Counted from the first letter of the stretch, positions 27,028-36,608 are shown. The stretch: DNA of 64,000 nt from Westiellopsis prolifica IICB1 (GCF_004323185.1 NZ_NAPS01000002.1:2073731-2137730); one strand, 5' to 3'. The notes: generated by a model not told the origin, from the letters alone. Translations and numbers: made by a program.

Positions 27028-27087
27028 TTTTTCAAGCGCAATCCAAAATCCAAAATCAGATGACTCTGCGTGAAAAATTAATCAACA

Positions 27088-27900
27088 ATGGATTTGCCAA
27101 ATATTGAAACTTATTTATGTCCTCATGATGTCCAAGCTATCGATAATTGGAATCAAAATTGGGCTTGGTTAGCTGGAGGAACATGGTTATTTTCTGAACC
27201 ACAACCACATTTGCGTGTTTTGGTAGATATGCAATCTTTGGATTGGTCAGAAATTATAGTAGAAAAAGATTATTTAGTGATTGGTGCGACTTGTCCACTC
27301 ATAAAATTATTACAGTATCCTTGGCAATTAGAATGGATTGCTATTGAAGGATTAAAAAGTGCAGTTTCTGTCCTTGCTGCATCATTAAAAGTGATTAATG
27401 TGGCGACAGTGGGAGGTAATTTATGCCTAGCATTATCCGTGGGAACCCTCGCGCCAATTATGATCGCCTTAGATGCAAAATATGAAATTTTGAATTTACG
27501 AGGACAATCGCGTCTAATCGCCGCAGCAGATTTTCAAATTGGTTCTCGTCAGACAATTTTACAACCATCAGAAGTCTTAAGACGGGTTTTGATTCCTGTG
27601 GAAAATTTAAAATGGCGAGTTAATTATCAGCGTTTTGGAATTGCAGCAACAGATCCAGCTTTAGCAATAGTCGTGAGTGCTTGTAATCCTGATAATTCTC
27701 AATTAAGCTGTGTAATTGGTGCAAGTATTTCAGCACCGCGGCGCGTCGAATTTGATGATGATCTAAACTTAGATAAATTGCCTTCTCTACAAAATATCAA
27801 CTTTATTGATAACTCCAAAGCAGGTGCAATCTATCGTCGGGAAATCACACAAATTTTAATCAAGCGATCGCTCCAGCAATTAACATGCACCAACCATTAA
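27088..27900 (+). CDS. Xanthine dehydrogenase, FAD-binding subunit
   Basis: This is the FAD-binding protein of a molybdopterin dehydrogenase (270 residues). Features are WAWLAGGTWLFSEP with the FAD-phosphate loop, ATVGGNLCLAL (the conserved TxGGNL-like element) and GSRQTILQPSEVLRRVLIP. It lies in one operon with the iron-sulfur/molybdenum gene, which it overlaps by 16 bases. Electrons would pass from the molybdenum centre over the 2Fe-2S clusters to FAD and then NAD. The FAD subunit is smaller than average, and the C-terminal CODH-type domain is short. Confidence 0.88.
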   Translation: MDLPNIETYLCPHDVQAIDNWNQNWAWLAGGTWLFSEPQPHLRVLVDMQSLDWSEIIVEKDYLVIGATCPLIKLLQYPWQLEWIAIEGLKSAVSVLAASLKVINVATVGGNLCLALSVGTLAPIMIALDAKYEILNLRGQSRLIAAADFQIGSRQTILQPSEVLRRVLIPVENLKWRVNYQRFGIAATDPALAIVVSACNPDNSQLSCVIGASISAPRRVEFDDDLNLDKLPSLQNINFIDNSKAGAIYRREITQILIKRSLQQLTCTNH

Positions 27901-30533
27901 AATTCCAAATTAACAACCAAACTTTTACAGTAACTTCTCATCCCGGAACGACTCTTTTAACTCTACTCAGACAACTTGGTTGGTTTGGTGTTCATCGAGT
28001 TTGTGATAGTGGTGATTGTGGTGCTTGCACAGTTTGGGTAAATGATACACCAATTCATAGTTGCATTTACCCAGCAATACGAATAGCCAATCAATCAGTC
28101 ACCACCATTGAAGGTTTATCAATAAATGGCGAATTCGCACCAATACAACAAGCATTTTTGCACAAACAAGGGTTTCAATGTGGTTTCTGTACTCCAGGTA
28201 TGATTATGAGTGCAGCCAAGTTACCAGATTTTGCATCGCCAGAAGAATTACGTTTGGCGTTGAAAGGTAATCTTTGTCGTTGTACAGGGTATCAGGCGAT
28301 TGTTGAAAGTATTAATCAATCTCGATCACAGATCAATACAGACACACACAAATGTCATGTGGTTGTAGATTCACCGAGTTTAATAGGAAAGAACATTCCT
28401 AAACAAGACGGTACAGCAATTGTCACCGGAAAAGCATCCTACACAGCAGATTTTGTACCACCTGGTTTACTCCACTTGAAAGTAGTGCGATCGCCTCATC
28501 CGCACGCGCGCATCCGCAAGATTCATACCGACACAGCTAAAGCACTCAAGGGTGTTGTTGCTGTCTTCACCTATGCAGATGTTCCCAGAATACCTTACAC
28601 CACTGCTGGACACGCCGAACCAGTCCCCGATCCTCTAGATCATTATTTGTTAGATCAGAAAGTGCGATTTGTAGGCGATCGCGTTGCTGTTGTGATTGCT
28701 GAGTCAGTAGTTATTGCTGAGAGAGCTTGTGATTTGATCGAAGTCGATTACGAAGTTTTACCCCACGTCATCGACCCGATTTCAGCCATGAATGATGGTG
28801 TTGTCATTCATGATGAACCAGAATCCTTACAAATTCCTGATCGCGATCGTAACATTGCTGGACAAATATTTCTCGAATCTGGTGAACTAGAAAAAGGTTT
28901 TGCCGAAGCAGATTTTATATTAGAAAATACCTATGATTTGCCTGCTTTACAACATGTGCATTTAGAACCCCACGTCACGATTTCTTGGTTAGAAACAGAT
29001 GGAACATTAGTTGTTCGTTCTAGTACTCAAGTACCGTTTCATTGCCAACGTTTACTTGCTCAAATTTTCAATATTCCTCAAGATAAAATCCGTGTTTATA
29101 AAGCTCAAATTGGTGGTGGATTTGGTAATAAACAAGAGATTTTATCTGAAGATTTGTGTGTTTTTGGTACTCTGATGACGGGCAAACCTGTACAATGGGA
29201 ATTTACCAGAAAAGAAGAATTTACTGCTACAAATAGTCGCCATGCAATGAAAATTCGCCTGAAAAGCGGAGTTAAAAAAGATGGAACATTTGTAGCGCAA
29301 GATATGGAAGTAATTGCCAACACTGGTGCTTATGGCAATCATGGACAAACAGTGGTATTTTTAGCAGGTTATATTCCTTTGAGTTTGTATCGTTGTCCAA
29401 ATAAAAGATTTAGAGGATTTGCTGTTTATACAAATACCATGCCAGCGGGTGCATTTCGTGGTTATGGCGCAACTCAAGGCACTTTTGCAATGGAAACTCA
29501 AGTTGATGAAATCGCCCATCAACTCAACATTGATCCTGTAGAATTACGACACAAAAATATTATTCGTCCAGGTGATGTGATCAATTTAGGTCGGTCATCA
29601 GCAGACCATTTTAATTTAATTGGTAGCTATGGTGTGGATGAATGTTTTGCCAAAGTTGTGCAGTCTCTTGGCTATCTTTCTGGTACACCACCAATCATAA
29701 ATGATTCTCGGCGGCGTGGGGTGGGATTTGCTGTTTCAATGCAAGGTAGTGGTTTATCCAAAATCCACCTTGCTAGTGTCAAGTTATCGCTTTTAGCTGA
29801 TGGAAAGTATGAGTTAAGAACTGGTGCTGTGGATGTGGGAACTGGTTCCGATACGACGCTGCGCCAAATTGCGGCGGAAGTTTTGGATGTAGATATAAGT
29901 GAAATTAATCTTATTTCTGGAGATACAAAAGAAACGCCTTTTGATGCGGGTTCTTATGCATCGGCGACATTGTATATTTCTGGACAAGCTGTCAAGTTAG
30001 CGGCCGAGAAGTTAAAGAACAAACTACAAACACACCAGGAAAACGAAGAAAATATGAGTGTTGATGTAGCTTATGCGGCGGATGAATCAACTTTAACTTT
30101 TGCTGTGCAGGGTGTAGAAGTGGAAGTTGATATGGAGACGGGGAAAATTGAGGTTTTGAGGTGTGTACAGGCGATTGATTTGGGTAAAGCCATTAATCCC
30201 AGGATTTGTGAGGGCCAAGCGACAGGTGGGATTGCGATGGGAATCGGTTATGCGTTGATGGAAGAATTGCTGTTTGATGAAAAAGGTAGAATTGTGAATC
30301 CAACGCTACGAGATTATCGCATTCCCACAGCTGCTGATGTGCCACCGATGGAAATATTTCTGATTGAAAAAGCCGATCCCTACGGGCCTTTTGGTGCAAA
30401 GGGCGTGGGAGAAATTACTACCAATTGTACAGCAGCAGCGATCGCTAATGCTGTTGCTCATGCTACAGGTGTCAGGTTACGTCAATTACCAATGCTACCC
30501 GAACGAGTTTGGCAAGTGATCGCTTTTCATTAG
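27885..30533 (+). CDS. Xanthine dehydrogenase, fused iron-sulfur and molybdenum subunit
   Basis: This 882-residue fusion has a plant-type 2Fe-2S domain at residues about 1-80 (CDSGDCGACTVWVNDTPIHSC) and a second 2Fe-2S domain to about 155 (QCGFCTPGMIMS, GNLCRCTGYQAI). The molybdenum-binding domain follows from about 180 to the end. There, GGGFGNKQEI, AFRGYGATQ (the substrate arginine region), GSDTTLRQIAAEVL and FGAKGVGEITTNCTAAA (GVGE carrying the general-base glutamate) support a purine-hydroxylating enzyme. In many bacteria these are separate subunits; here only the FAD part is separate. It overlaps the FAD gene by 16 bases. The molybdopterin cofactor insertion protein is not nearby. Confidence 0.93.
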   Translation: MHQPLKFQINNQTFTVTSHPGTTLLTLLRQLGWFGVHRVCDSGDCGACTVWVNDTPIHSCIYPAIRIANQSVTTIEGLSINGEFAPIQQAFLHKQGFQCGFCTPGMIMSAAKLPDFASPEELRLALKGNLCRCTGYQAIVESINQSRSQINTDTHKCHVVVDSPSLIGKNIPKQDGTAIVTGKASYTADFVPPGLLHLKVVRSPHPHARIRKIHTDTAKALKGVVAVFTYADVPRIPYTTAGHAEPVPDPLDHYLLDQKVRFVGDRVAVVIAESVVIAERACDLIEVDYEVLPHVIDPISAMNDGVVIHDEPESLQIPDRDRNIAGQIFLESGELEKGFAEADFILENTYDLPALQHVHLEPHVTISWLETDGTLVVRSSTQVPFHCQRLLAQIFNIPQDKIRVYKAQIGGGFGNKQEILSEDLCVFGTLMTGKPVQWEFTRKEEFTATNSRHAMKIRLKSGVKKDGTFVAQDMEVIANTGAYGNHGQTVVFLAGYIPLSLYRCPNKRFRGFAVYTNTMPAGAFRGYGATQGTFAMETQVDEIAHQLNIDPVELRHKNIIRPGDVINLGRSSADHFNLIGSYGVDECFAKVVQSLGYLSGTPPIINDSRRRGVGFAVSMQGSGLSKIHLASVKLSLLADGKYELRTGAVDVGTGSDTTLRQIAAEVLDVDISEINLISGDTKETPFDAGSYASATLYISGQAVKLAAEKLKNKLQTHQENEENMSVDVAYAADESTLTFAVQGVEVEVDMETGKIEVLRCVQAIDLGKAINPRICEGQATGGIAMGIGYALMEELLFDEKGRIVNPTLRDYRIPTAADVPPMEIFLIEKADPYGPFGAKGVGEITTNCTAAAIANAVAHATGVRLRQLPMLPERVWQVIAFH

Positions 30534-30958
30534 CCAATTTGGACTAACTGAATATCAAATATCAGTTCTTGTCCTGCTAAGGGATGGTTAGCATCGAGAG
30601 TGATTTGCGAGTCTGAAACTTCTGTAACCACAACTGGAATTGCTTGACCATTACTCTGAGAAATTTGTAGCATTTGACCCACCTCTACAGATACATCTGT
30701 AGGAATGCGTTCTTTCTCTACTACCATCACCAATTCTGGACGGTAAGGGCCATATGCTTCATCTGCTGGAATATTTGTCCTCTTGGATTCTCCTGGAGTC
30801 ATACCAACTACAGCCTGTTCAAAGCCGGGAATCACTAACCCTTCACCAATAGAAAACTGCAATGGATCTCGTTCAGCAGAAGAATCGAATACTGTGCCAT
30901 CATCTAGCTTACCTGTATAGTGAACTTTCACAGTATCACCTAGTTTGGCTTGTCCCAT
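30530..30958 (-). CDS. FKBP-type peptidyl-prolyl isomerase (SlyD-like)
   Basis: This 142-residue isomerase/chaperone has DTVKVHYTGKLDDGTVFDSS at the start and FSIGEGLVIPGFEQAVVGM, GESKRTNIPADEAYG and the insert-in-flap region to the end, matching FKBP proteins of the SlpA/SlyD type. I place the start at 30958 (MGQAKLGD) because aaggag lies 7-8 bases before it; a longer frame upstream is not credible. The last bases overlap the end of the xanthine dehydrogenase gene (convergent, 4-base overlap), so the two transcripts may form antisense pairs. It lacks an obvious histidine-rich tail. Confidence 0.9.
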   Translation of the reverse strand: MGQAKLGDTVKVHYTGKLDDGTVFDSSAERDPLQFSIGEGLVIPGFEQAVVGMTPGESKRTNIPADEAYGPYRPELVMVVEKERIPTDVSVEVGQMLQISQSNGQAIPVVVTEVSDSQITLDANHPLAGQELIFDIQLVQIG

Positions 30959-31231
30959 TTTCTTCTCCTTCAAATTTGAGTTCACTACGCCTTCCCACCC
31001 TAGTACTTCTACGAGCAAATGTATTCCGATTTTGTTATTTATTAAGATTTTGATTGACTTTGCAAATTTAGGTCAATGGTCAATGGTCATTGGGCAACAA
31101 GTCAAAAATTCTTAATTTTGAATTGATATGTCCCCCTTCCGAATCCCCAATCTCTATTGTCTCGGTGAATATTGATGTATGAGGGGACGCAATCTGTTTA
31201 AATCTGCTGCGATCGCAGTGGTGAATTTTTC
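30959..31231. other. Spacer before tRNA-Lys
   Basis: This holds the FKBP gene's upstream region, a heptamer-like tract (ggtcaatggtcaatggtc) at 31071-31091, and a HIP1-like cgatcgc near 31209. No gene is seen. Confidence 0.5.
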
Positions 31232-31261
31232 TTGCTAGCAACAAGTAAAGTTTGTTATAAT
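31232..31261 (+). promoter_or_regulatory. Promoter for tRNA-Lys
   Basis: ttgcta and tataat are separated by 18 bases, and the tRNA begins 17 bases after the second hexamer. Good fit to a sigma-70-type promoter. Confidence 0.6.
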
Positions 31262-31277
31262 TATAAATTAGTAATTT

Positions 31278-31350
<73 letters not shown>

Positions 31351-31553
31351 TGATTTTAATTAGTGGCATACTCAATAATCGCTCTTATTTGCCTAGAGCT
31401 TCCCTACTAAAATCCTACGATCGACTCCAGCAGGTATAAAAGGTCAATGCGCTTCGTGCAGGGTTTAAGGGTGTAGGCATATAAAATGTGCATTTTAGAA
31501 GTACAGTGAAATAGCCCCACCCCAGATAGTCATCTAGGAGAAAGTTTTATTGA

Positions 31554-32699
31554 ATGGAAACCACAGTTAAAAAGTCGGATTTTGTTCTGGCTCCTTACAT
31601 GAAGAGTAACGACTTGCGGGCAACTTATCAAATCCTTAATACGGTTGTTCCTTATGTTCTGTTGTGGTTTTTAGCAGTGAAAGCAGCTTCTATTTCTTTT
31701 TGGTTGCTTCCGCCGATTATAGTTTTGATGACGCTGTTTTCAGCGCGTTGTTTTTCTTTAATGCATGATTGCGGACACTATTCACTCTTTCGTTCAAAAA
31801 GGGTTAATCGGATTATCGGTTTTATTCTGGGTGTGATCAACGCGATCCCCCAATATCCGTGGTCAAGAGGACATGCTTATCACCACAAAACCAATGGTGA
31901 TTGGGAACGCTATCGCGGTCCTTCTGCATTAATCTCTACTGAGGAGTTTGCAAAACTCACTCCATCTGCCCAAAGGCGTTATGAACTACTGAGGCACCCA
32001 TTGATGATCTTTCCGGGAGGTTTTTTCTACCTTGCGATTAAACCAAGACTCGCCCTGATTGCAGGAACCTATGGCTTTATCACTCATCTACTGACTTGCT
32101 TGAAGCAAGATCCGGGTATGAGTTTAGGGAAAATCATCTCCTGCCATAAGTCTAGGAATTGGTACACGGCGGCTGAGTTTTGGGATTTGCTGTTCAACAA
32201 CATTTGCGTAGTCAGCAGCTGGATTTTTCTGGGCTATTTACTCGGATTTGGTTTCTTCCTGAGCGTTTACTCAATCACGCTAACTTGTTCTGCGGCAATC
32301 TTCATCTGTGTCTTCTTTGTGCAGCACAACTTTGATGGCTCTTACGCCCACAAAACCGAAGGCTGGGACTATCTGCTGGGAGCGATTGAGGGCAGTAGTT
32401 ATCTAGAGTTACCCACAGTTTTAAAGTGGTTTTCCGCTGATATCGGCTACCATAACATCCATCATCTTTCTGAAAAAATCCCCAATTACCACCTCGAAGC
32501 TTGCCACAAAAAAAACATTCACCTGCTTACTCGTGTAAAAACGCTGCGAATGGCAGATATTCCTGATTGTTTCAAATTTATTCTCTGGGATTCTACCTCC
32601 AATCGCCTCCAGTCGATCGCGTCATTTCGTCAAGCTTCCCAATCCATAGACCTTGAGACCGAAATAATTCAAAATTCAAAACTTAACAAACAATTTTGA
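31554..32699 (+). CDS. Membrane fatty acid desaturase
   Basis: This 381-residue di-iron desaturase has three histidine boxes: HDCGH (71-75), HAYHH (107-111) and HNIHH (300-304). Membrane segments lie at about 30-62, 83-100, 170-190 and 215-265. It is of the acyl-lipid desaturase type and would insert a double bond into membrane lipid chains using ferredoxin, but the position of the bond cannot be read. It lies shortly after the tRNA gene and is followed by a 250-base spacer before the ABC-F gene. Confidence 0.88.
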   Translation: METTVKKSDFVLAPYMKSNDLRATYQILNTVVPYVLLWFLAVKAASISFWLLPPIIVLMTLFSARCFSLMHDCGHYSLFRSKRVNRIIGFILGVINAIPQYPWSRGHAYHHKTNGDWERYRGPSALISTEEFAKLTPSAQRRYELLRHPLMIFPGGFFYLAIKPRLALIAGTYGFITHLLTCLKQDPGMSLGKIISCHKSRNWYTAAEFWDLLFNNICVVSSWIFLGYLLGFGFFLSVYSITLTCSAAIFICVFFVQHNFDGSYAHKTEGWDYLLGAIEGSSYLELPTVLKWFSADIGYHNIHHLSEKIPNYHLEACHKKNIHLLTRVKTLRMADIPDCFKFILWDSTSNRLQSIASFRQASQSIDLETEIIQNSKLNKQF

Positions 32700-32952
32700 A
32701 TTGATTAATCGGCGAATTTGTTTGTAGGGTGTCTAACGCCTCTGGAGACATCGACCTCTGCTTTGGTGGGGAAACTCCTCAGAGTAAGTCGAGTCGCGCC
32801 AAGAGGAAACCTAAAATCAACCAGCAAGGCTGCCAAATATTTTTATTTGTCTTCAAGGAATTTCTCGCGTCGAATTTGTAGTTAAATTTTGTTAAGATTG
32901 GACTCGATGTGAGTTAGCCTTCCCGGCTTGTTGCCTACCTTGGAGACACTCA

Positions 32953-34647
32953 ATGCTGCGACTAGAACATATTAGTAAAATTTATCCGACGGGCGAAGTT
33001 CTCAAGGATATCAATTGGGAAGTTAAGATAGGCGATCGCGTTGGTTTAGTCGGTGTTAACGGCGCAGGTAAATCTACCCAACTCAAAATTATCACTGGTA
33101 AGATTGAGCCAACCTCTGGCGAAGTGATTCGTCCTGCTAGTTTACACATAGCCTACCTCAATCAAGAATTTGATGTAGACCCCAGCCGTACCATCAGAGA
33201 AGAATTGTGGACAGTCTTCAAGGAAGCAAATCAGGTACAGTTATCTTTGCTGGAAGTGCAGCACCAGATGGAGAGCGCCTCCCCAGAAGAACTGGATAAA
33301 CTAATTAATAAGTTGGATAAGCTACAACGAAAATTTGAAGCCCTCGATGGTTATGGCTTAGAAGCACGCATCGGCAAGATATTACCAGAAATGGGCTTTG
33401 AACCAGAAGATGGCGATCGCCTCGTCAGCGCCTTTAGTGGCGGTTGGCAAATGCGGATCAGTTTGGGTAAAATCCTTCTGCAAGAGCCTGATTTATTGTT
33501 ACTAGACGAGCCAACAAACCACCTAGATTTAGAAACAATTGAGTGGCTAGAAAATTACCTCAAAGGCTTAAATACGCCCATGGTCATAGTTTCCCATGAC
33601 CGGGAATTTCTAGATCGTCTCTGCACTCAAATTGTAGAAACAGAACGTGGTGTTTCCACTACTTACCTTGGTAATTACTCAACGTTTTTACAACAAAAAG
33701 CTGAAAGCCAAACAGCACAAATTAATGCTTACGAACGTCAGCAAAAAGAATTAGAAAAACAACAAGCTTTTGTTGATAAATTTCGTGCTAGCGCTACCCG
33801 TAGCACCCAAGCCAAAAGCCGGGAAAAACAACTAGAAAAAATTGAGCGTATCGAAGCCCCAATAGCTGGAGTTAAAACACTACAATTTCATTTTCCTCCT
33901 GCACCCCGCAGTGGCAGAGAAGTAGTAGAAATTAAAAATTTAACTCATATCTACGATGACAAAATCTTGTTTTTAGGAGCAAATCTCCTGATTGAGAGAG
34001 GCGATCGCATTGCCTTTGTTGCTCCCAACGGTGCGGGTAAATCAACTTTACTACGCCTAATTATGGATATGGAACAACCCACAGAAGGCGTTGTGAAATT
34101 AGGTGAACATAATGTGATTCCAGGATATTTTGAACAAAATCAGGCAGAAGCTTTAGACTTAGAAAAAACAGTCATGGAAACTATTCATGACGAAGTACCT
34201 GACTGGAAAAACGAAGACGTTCGGACACTGCTAGGACGCTTTTTATTTAGTGGTGATACAGTCTTCAAAAAAGTTGCGGCTTTAAGTGGTGGAGAAAAAG
34301 CACGTTTAGCATTAGCAAAAATGCTATTATGTCCAGCCAATTTATTAATATTAGATGAGCCAACTAACCACTTAGATATTCCAGCCAAAGAAATGCTAGA
34401 AGAAGCATTACAAAACTACGATGGCACAGCGATTATTGTTTCCCACGACCGATATTTTATTTCTCAGGTAGCCAATAAAATTGTAGAAATTCGCGATGGG
34501 GAATTCCGAGTTTATTTAGGAGACTATCATTACTACCTAGAGAAAATTGCTGAAGAAAAAGAACAAGCCAGATTAGCTGCGATCGCTGCGGAAAAAGCAG
34601 CTAAAAAAGCAGCCAAAGCTGCTAAGGCTGGTGGAAAGAAGAAGTAG
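32953..34647 (+). CDS. ABC-F family ATPase (ribosome-associated)
   Basis: This soluble protein of 564 residues carries two ABC cassettes and no membrane segments. Cassette 1 has GVNGAGKST, then LLDEPTNHLDLETIEWL; cassette 2 has APNGAGKST, LSGGEKARLALAKM, LILDEPTNHLDIPAKEML. The linker between them is helical and charged (QINAYERQQKELEKQQ), and the C-terminus has a Lys/Ala-rich tail. ABC-F proteins bind the ribosome and adjust translation; this one is of the Uup/EttA-like kind. It starts soon after a spacer with a Shine-Dalgarno-like ggagacactca. Confidence 0.92.
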   Translation: MLRLEHISKIYPTGEVLKDINWEVKIGDRVGLVGVNGAGKSTQLKIITGKIEPTSGEVIRPASLHIAYLNQEFDVDPSRTIREELWTVFKEANQVQLSLLEVQHQMESASPEELDKLINKLDKLQRKFEALDGYGLEARIGKILPEMGFEPEDGDRLVSAFSGGWQMRISLGKILLQEPDLLLLDEPTNHLDLETIEWLENYLKGLNTPMVIVSHDREFLDRLCTQIVETERGVSTTYLGNYSTFLQQKAESQTAQINAYERQQKELEKQQAFVDKFRASATRSTQAKSREKQLEKIERIEAPIAGVKTLQFHFPPAPRSGREVVEIKNLTHIYDDKILFLGANLLIERGDRIAFVAPNGAGKSTLLRLIMDMEQPTEGVVKLGEHNVIPGYFEQNQAEALDLEKTVMETIHDEVPDWKNEDVRTLLGRFLFSGDTVFKKVAALSGGEKARLALAKMLLCPANLLILDEPTNHLDIPAKEMLEEALQNYDGTAIIVSHDRYFISQVANKIVEIRDGEFRVYLGDYHYYLEKIAEEKEQARLAAIAAEKAAKKAAKAAKAGGKKK

Positions 34648-34830
34648 AAAGGAAATCAGTGTCTTGTTTATTAACCAACTTGTGTAGTTTGAGAAGCGAT
34701 CGCACAAACTCTTACTGATACCAGAAAGAACTATGGTTATTGTTCAGGAGTGAAGCGATCGTCCACTCATAATAGGTTATTAGTCAAGCGGACTGAATCA
34801 TAACCTTTCTGAATTTAAGGAGTAACTTTA

Positions 34831-35670
34831 GTGAGTCAGAATAACGACTATGAAACTGATAAAAAAGACCTTTTGGGCAAGGCATCAGTTCTTCTAGGGA
34901 TTGTGGCTACTGCCCTCGGCATACTTATCTCACTCCGAACCCACATAATTTCAGAACAAACGCAAAATATTTTAGCTAAAATTAATGAACTTGAAGTGAT
35001 TAATAAAGATCTTAATAATAAATTCAAAAAACTTGAAATTGTACAAAAATCACAAGAAATAGAAAAATCCAAGTCAAGAATTGAAAAAGAGTTTTTGGTG
35101 CTTAATGCCAAAGTTTTAGCCAACCGTATTGATGCCAAAAATGTAAGGATTATTTGGCCGGATCAAGAAATCCAAAATGACATGATGTCATTTGTACGCT
35201 TCTGGAGAGGAGCAAATAAGCTAATGTTAGGATCTAGTCAAAAGGGTTTATTTCTTCGTCAGGTAGTATGCCTTAGACTAATCAACTATGGAGGCACACC
35301 TGCTAGAAATGTTGTTGTAACAATCAGCAAAAAAAACTTTAATAACAGTGACACAGGAGATGTCTTAGAGCAGCCATATTATAAGATCAACACAAGCGGT
35401 TGGGCTGAGAAAAATATATCTATTCAAGATCTTATGGAAAAGGATTTTGAAGATAAATTAAAGACAGAAATATTGATTCCACTTGCTCATATTTCTAGAA
35501 GAGATGATGGATACTTTAGATACTTCGGTTCTATGGCTGTACCTGTTAAAGTAACTTGGTACGACAATCAAAATGTACCGGAAAAACCTTATTCCTTTCA
35601 AATAAATGTAAGCCAAGAGAGTATTTTAAAGAGTGACTTAGATTTTATACTTGGAACTAGTGAGTATTGA
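34831..35670 (+). CDS. Membrane-anchored coiled-coil protein, hypothetical
   Basis: The 279-residue product starts at GTG, with aaggag 8 bases upstream. One membrane segment lies at about 17-37 (ASVLLGIVATALGILISL), followed by a coiled coil to about residue 95 (KINELEVINKDLNNKFKKLE). The soluble C-terminal domain has beta-type segments such as VVCLRLINYGGTPARNVVVTI and DGYFRYFGSMAVPVKVTWYD, resembling ubiquitin-like or immunoglobulin-like modules seen in unannotated membrane proteins. Function unknown. It stands alone between an ABC-F gene and a toxin-antitoxin pair. Confidence 0.7.
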   Translation: MSQNNDYETDKKDLLGKASVLLGIVATALGILISLRTHIISEQTQNILAKINELEVINKDLNNKFKKLEIVQKSQEIEKSKSRIEKEFLVLNAKVLANRIDAKNVRIIWPDQEIQNDMMSFVRFWRGANKLMLGSSQKGLFLRQVVCLRLINYGGTPARNVVVTISKKNFNNSDTGDVLEQPYYKINTSGWAEKNISIQDLMEKDFEDKLKTEILIPLAHISRRDDGYFRYFGSMAVPVKVTWYDNQNVPEKPYSFQINVSQESILKSDLDFILGTSEY

Positions 35671-35843
35671 ACCAAGTAAGTAGCTTTTAACCTGGCAACG
35701 TAGATTGGGTTGATTGCTATCGAAAATCTAATATACCTTCAGGTTGCTACATTGCATGATTTATGTCACACAACACTGGCTGAGTTTGGCTACTGAGGGT
35801 TATCATAAGAACGGTAAGCCATCTGTAAATTTCTTTCAAGCTT

Positions 35844-36044
35844 ATGAGTAATTTGCAAGAAATCGAACATGCTATTAGTCAACTATCAGCGGAAGAGCTT
35901 GCCGATTTCCGAGTCTGGTTTGCTGAATTTGATGCAGAAGTATGGGATCGGCAGTTTGAGGAAGATGTTGCAGCAGGTCGTCTCGATAATTTGGCTCAAC
36001 GCGCATTGCAACATTTGCGTGAAGGACGTTGTACTGATCTGTGA
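35844..36044 (+). CDS. Antitoxin of a RelE/ParE-type pair
   Basis: This 66-residue acidic protein has an N-terminal helical segment (SNLQEIEHAISQLSAEELADFRVWF) typical of short antitoxins that lie before RelE/ParE toxins. Its stop codon overlaps the toxin start by 4 bases (gtga), a usual type II arrangement with translational coupling. It would bind the toxin and repress the operon. Confidence 0.82.
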   Translation: MSNLQEIEHAISQLSAEELADFRVWFAEFDAEVWDRQFEEDVAAGRLDNLAQRALQHLREGRCTDL

Positions 36045-36301
36045 GATATCGTGCAACTCCTGATTTTTGGTATCACTATCGACAGTTACCAGATGAGATT
36101 CAAGATCTGGCTGATCGCTGCTATGAATTGCTTAAACAAGATCCTCGGTATCCATCACTACACTTCAAAAAAGTCGGCTCTTTTTGGTCAGTGCGAATCG
36201 GAATCCACTACCGCGCCCTAGCAGTAGAAGAAAATGATGATATTGTCTGGTTCTGGATCGGAACTCATGCAGAGTATGATCAGTTATTGCGAGGTAGTTA
36301 A
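36041..36301 (+). CDS. RelE/ParE-superfamily toxin
   Basis: This 86-residue basic protein has RYRATPDFWYHYRQLPDEIQ, then LADRCYELLKQDPRYPSLHFKKVGS, and IGIHYRALAVEENDDIVWFWIGTH near the end, the usual layout of RelE/ParE toxins. It begins at GTG overlapping the antitoxin stop. Whether it cuts mRNA or inhibits gyrase cannot be said. The stop codon taa abuts an attC-like inverted repeat, suggesting cassette-like mobility. Confidence 0.85.
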   Translation: MRYRATPDFWYHYRQLPDEIQDLADRCYELLKQDPRYPSLHFKKVGSFWSVRIGIHYRALAVEENDDIVWFWIGTHAEYDQLLRGS

Positions 36302-36396
36302 CGCCAGCTAACAAGTCGTTGGAGCCGACCGCCGAGAGGTTATTTGTAGGAATCAGAGTTATCTGCGGCGGCTCAACCGGAACGTTAACCGTTAAT
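36298..36396. repeat. attC-like imperfect inverted repeat after the toxin gene
   Basis: The sequence begins gttaacgccagctaacaag and runs into tcgttggagccgaccgccg. It then ends ctgcggcggctcaaccgga and acgttaacc. The arms (ttggagccga-ccgccg and cggcggctcaaccg) are imperfect complements around a 35-base centre, and gctaac/gttaac elements lie at the ends. This resembles the 59-base elements of integron cassettes, though the core sites are not canonical. The rest of the 307-base gap to the insertion sequence is AT-rich and empty. Confidence 0.4.
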
Positions 36397-36608
36397 AAGA
36401 CCCACATTCCGCACTTCAAAATGCAATATATTGATGTTTTAAATAATACTAATGATGCTAGTGAGATTAGTCAGTATTAATACTGAAAATAATTGATAGG
36501 TGTGCGCTCGCTATTAAAGTTGAGCCTAGCCAAACTGTTAAAAGTATTTTTATTTGTAAAAAAGTGAGAAAATTAGGAGAAAGCTTTCAGAAATCAAATA
36601 TGAGTCCT

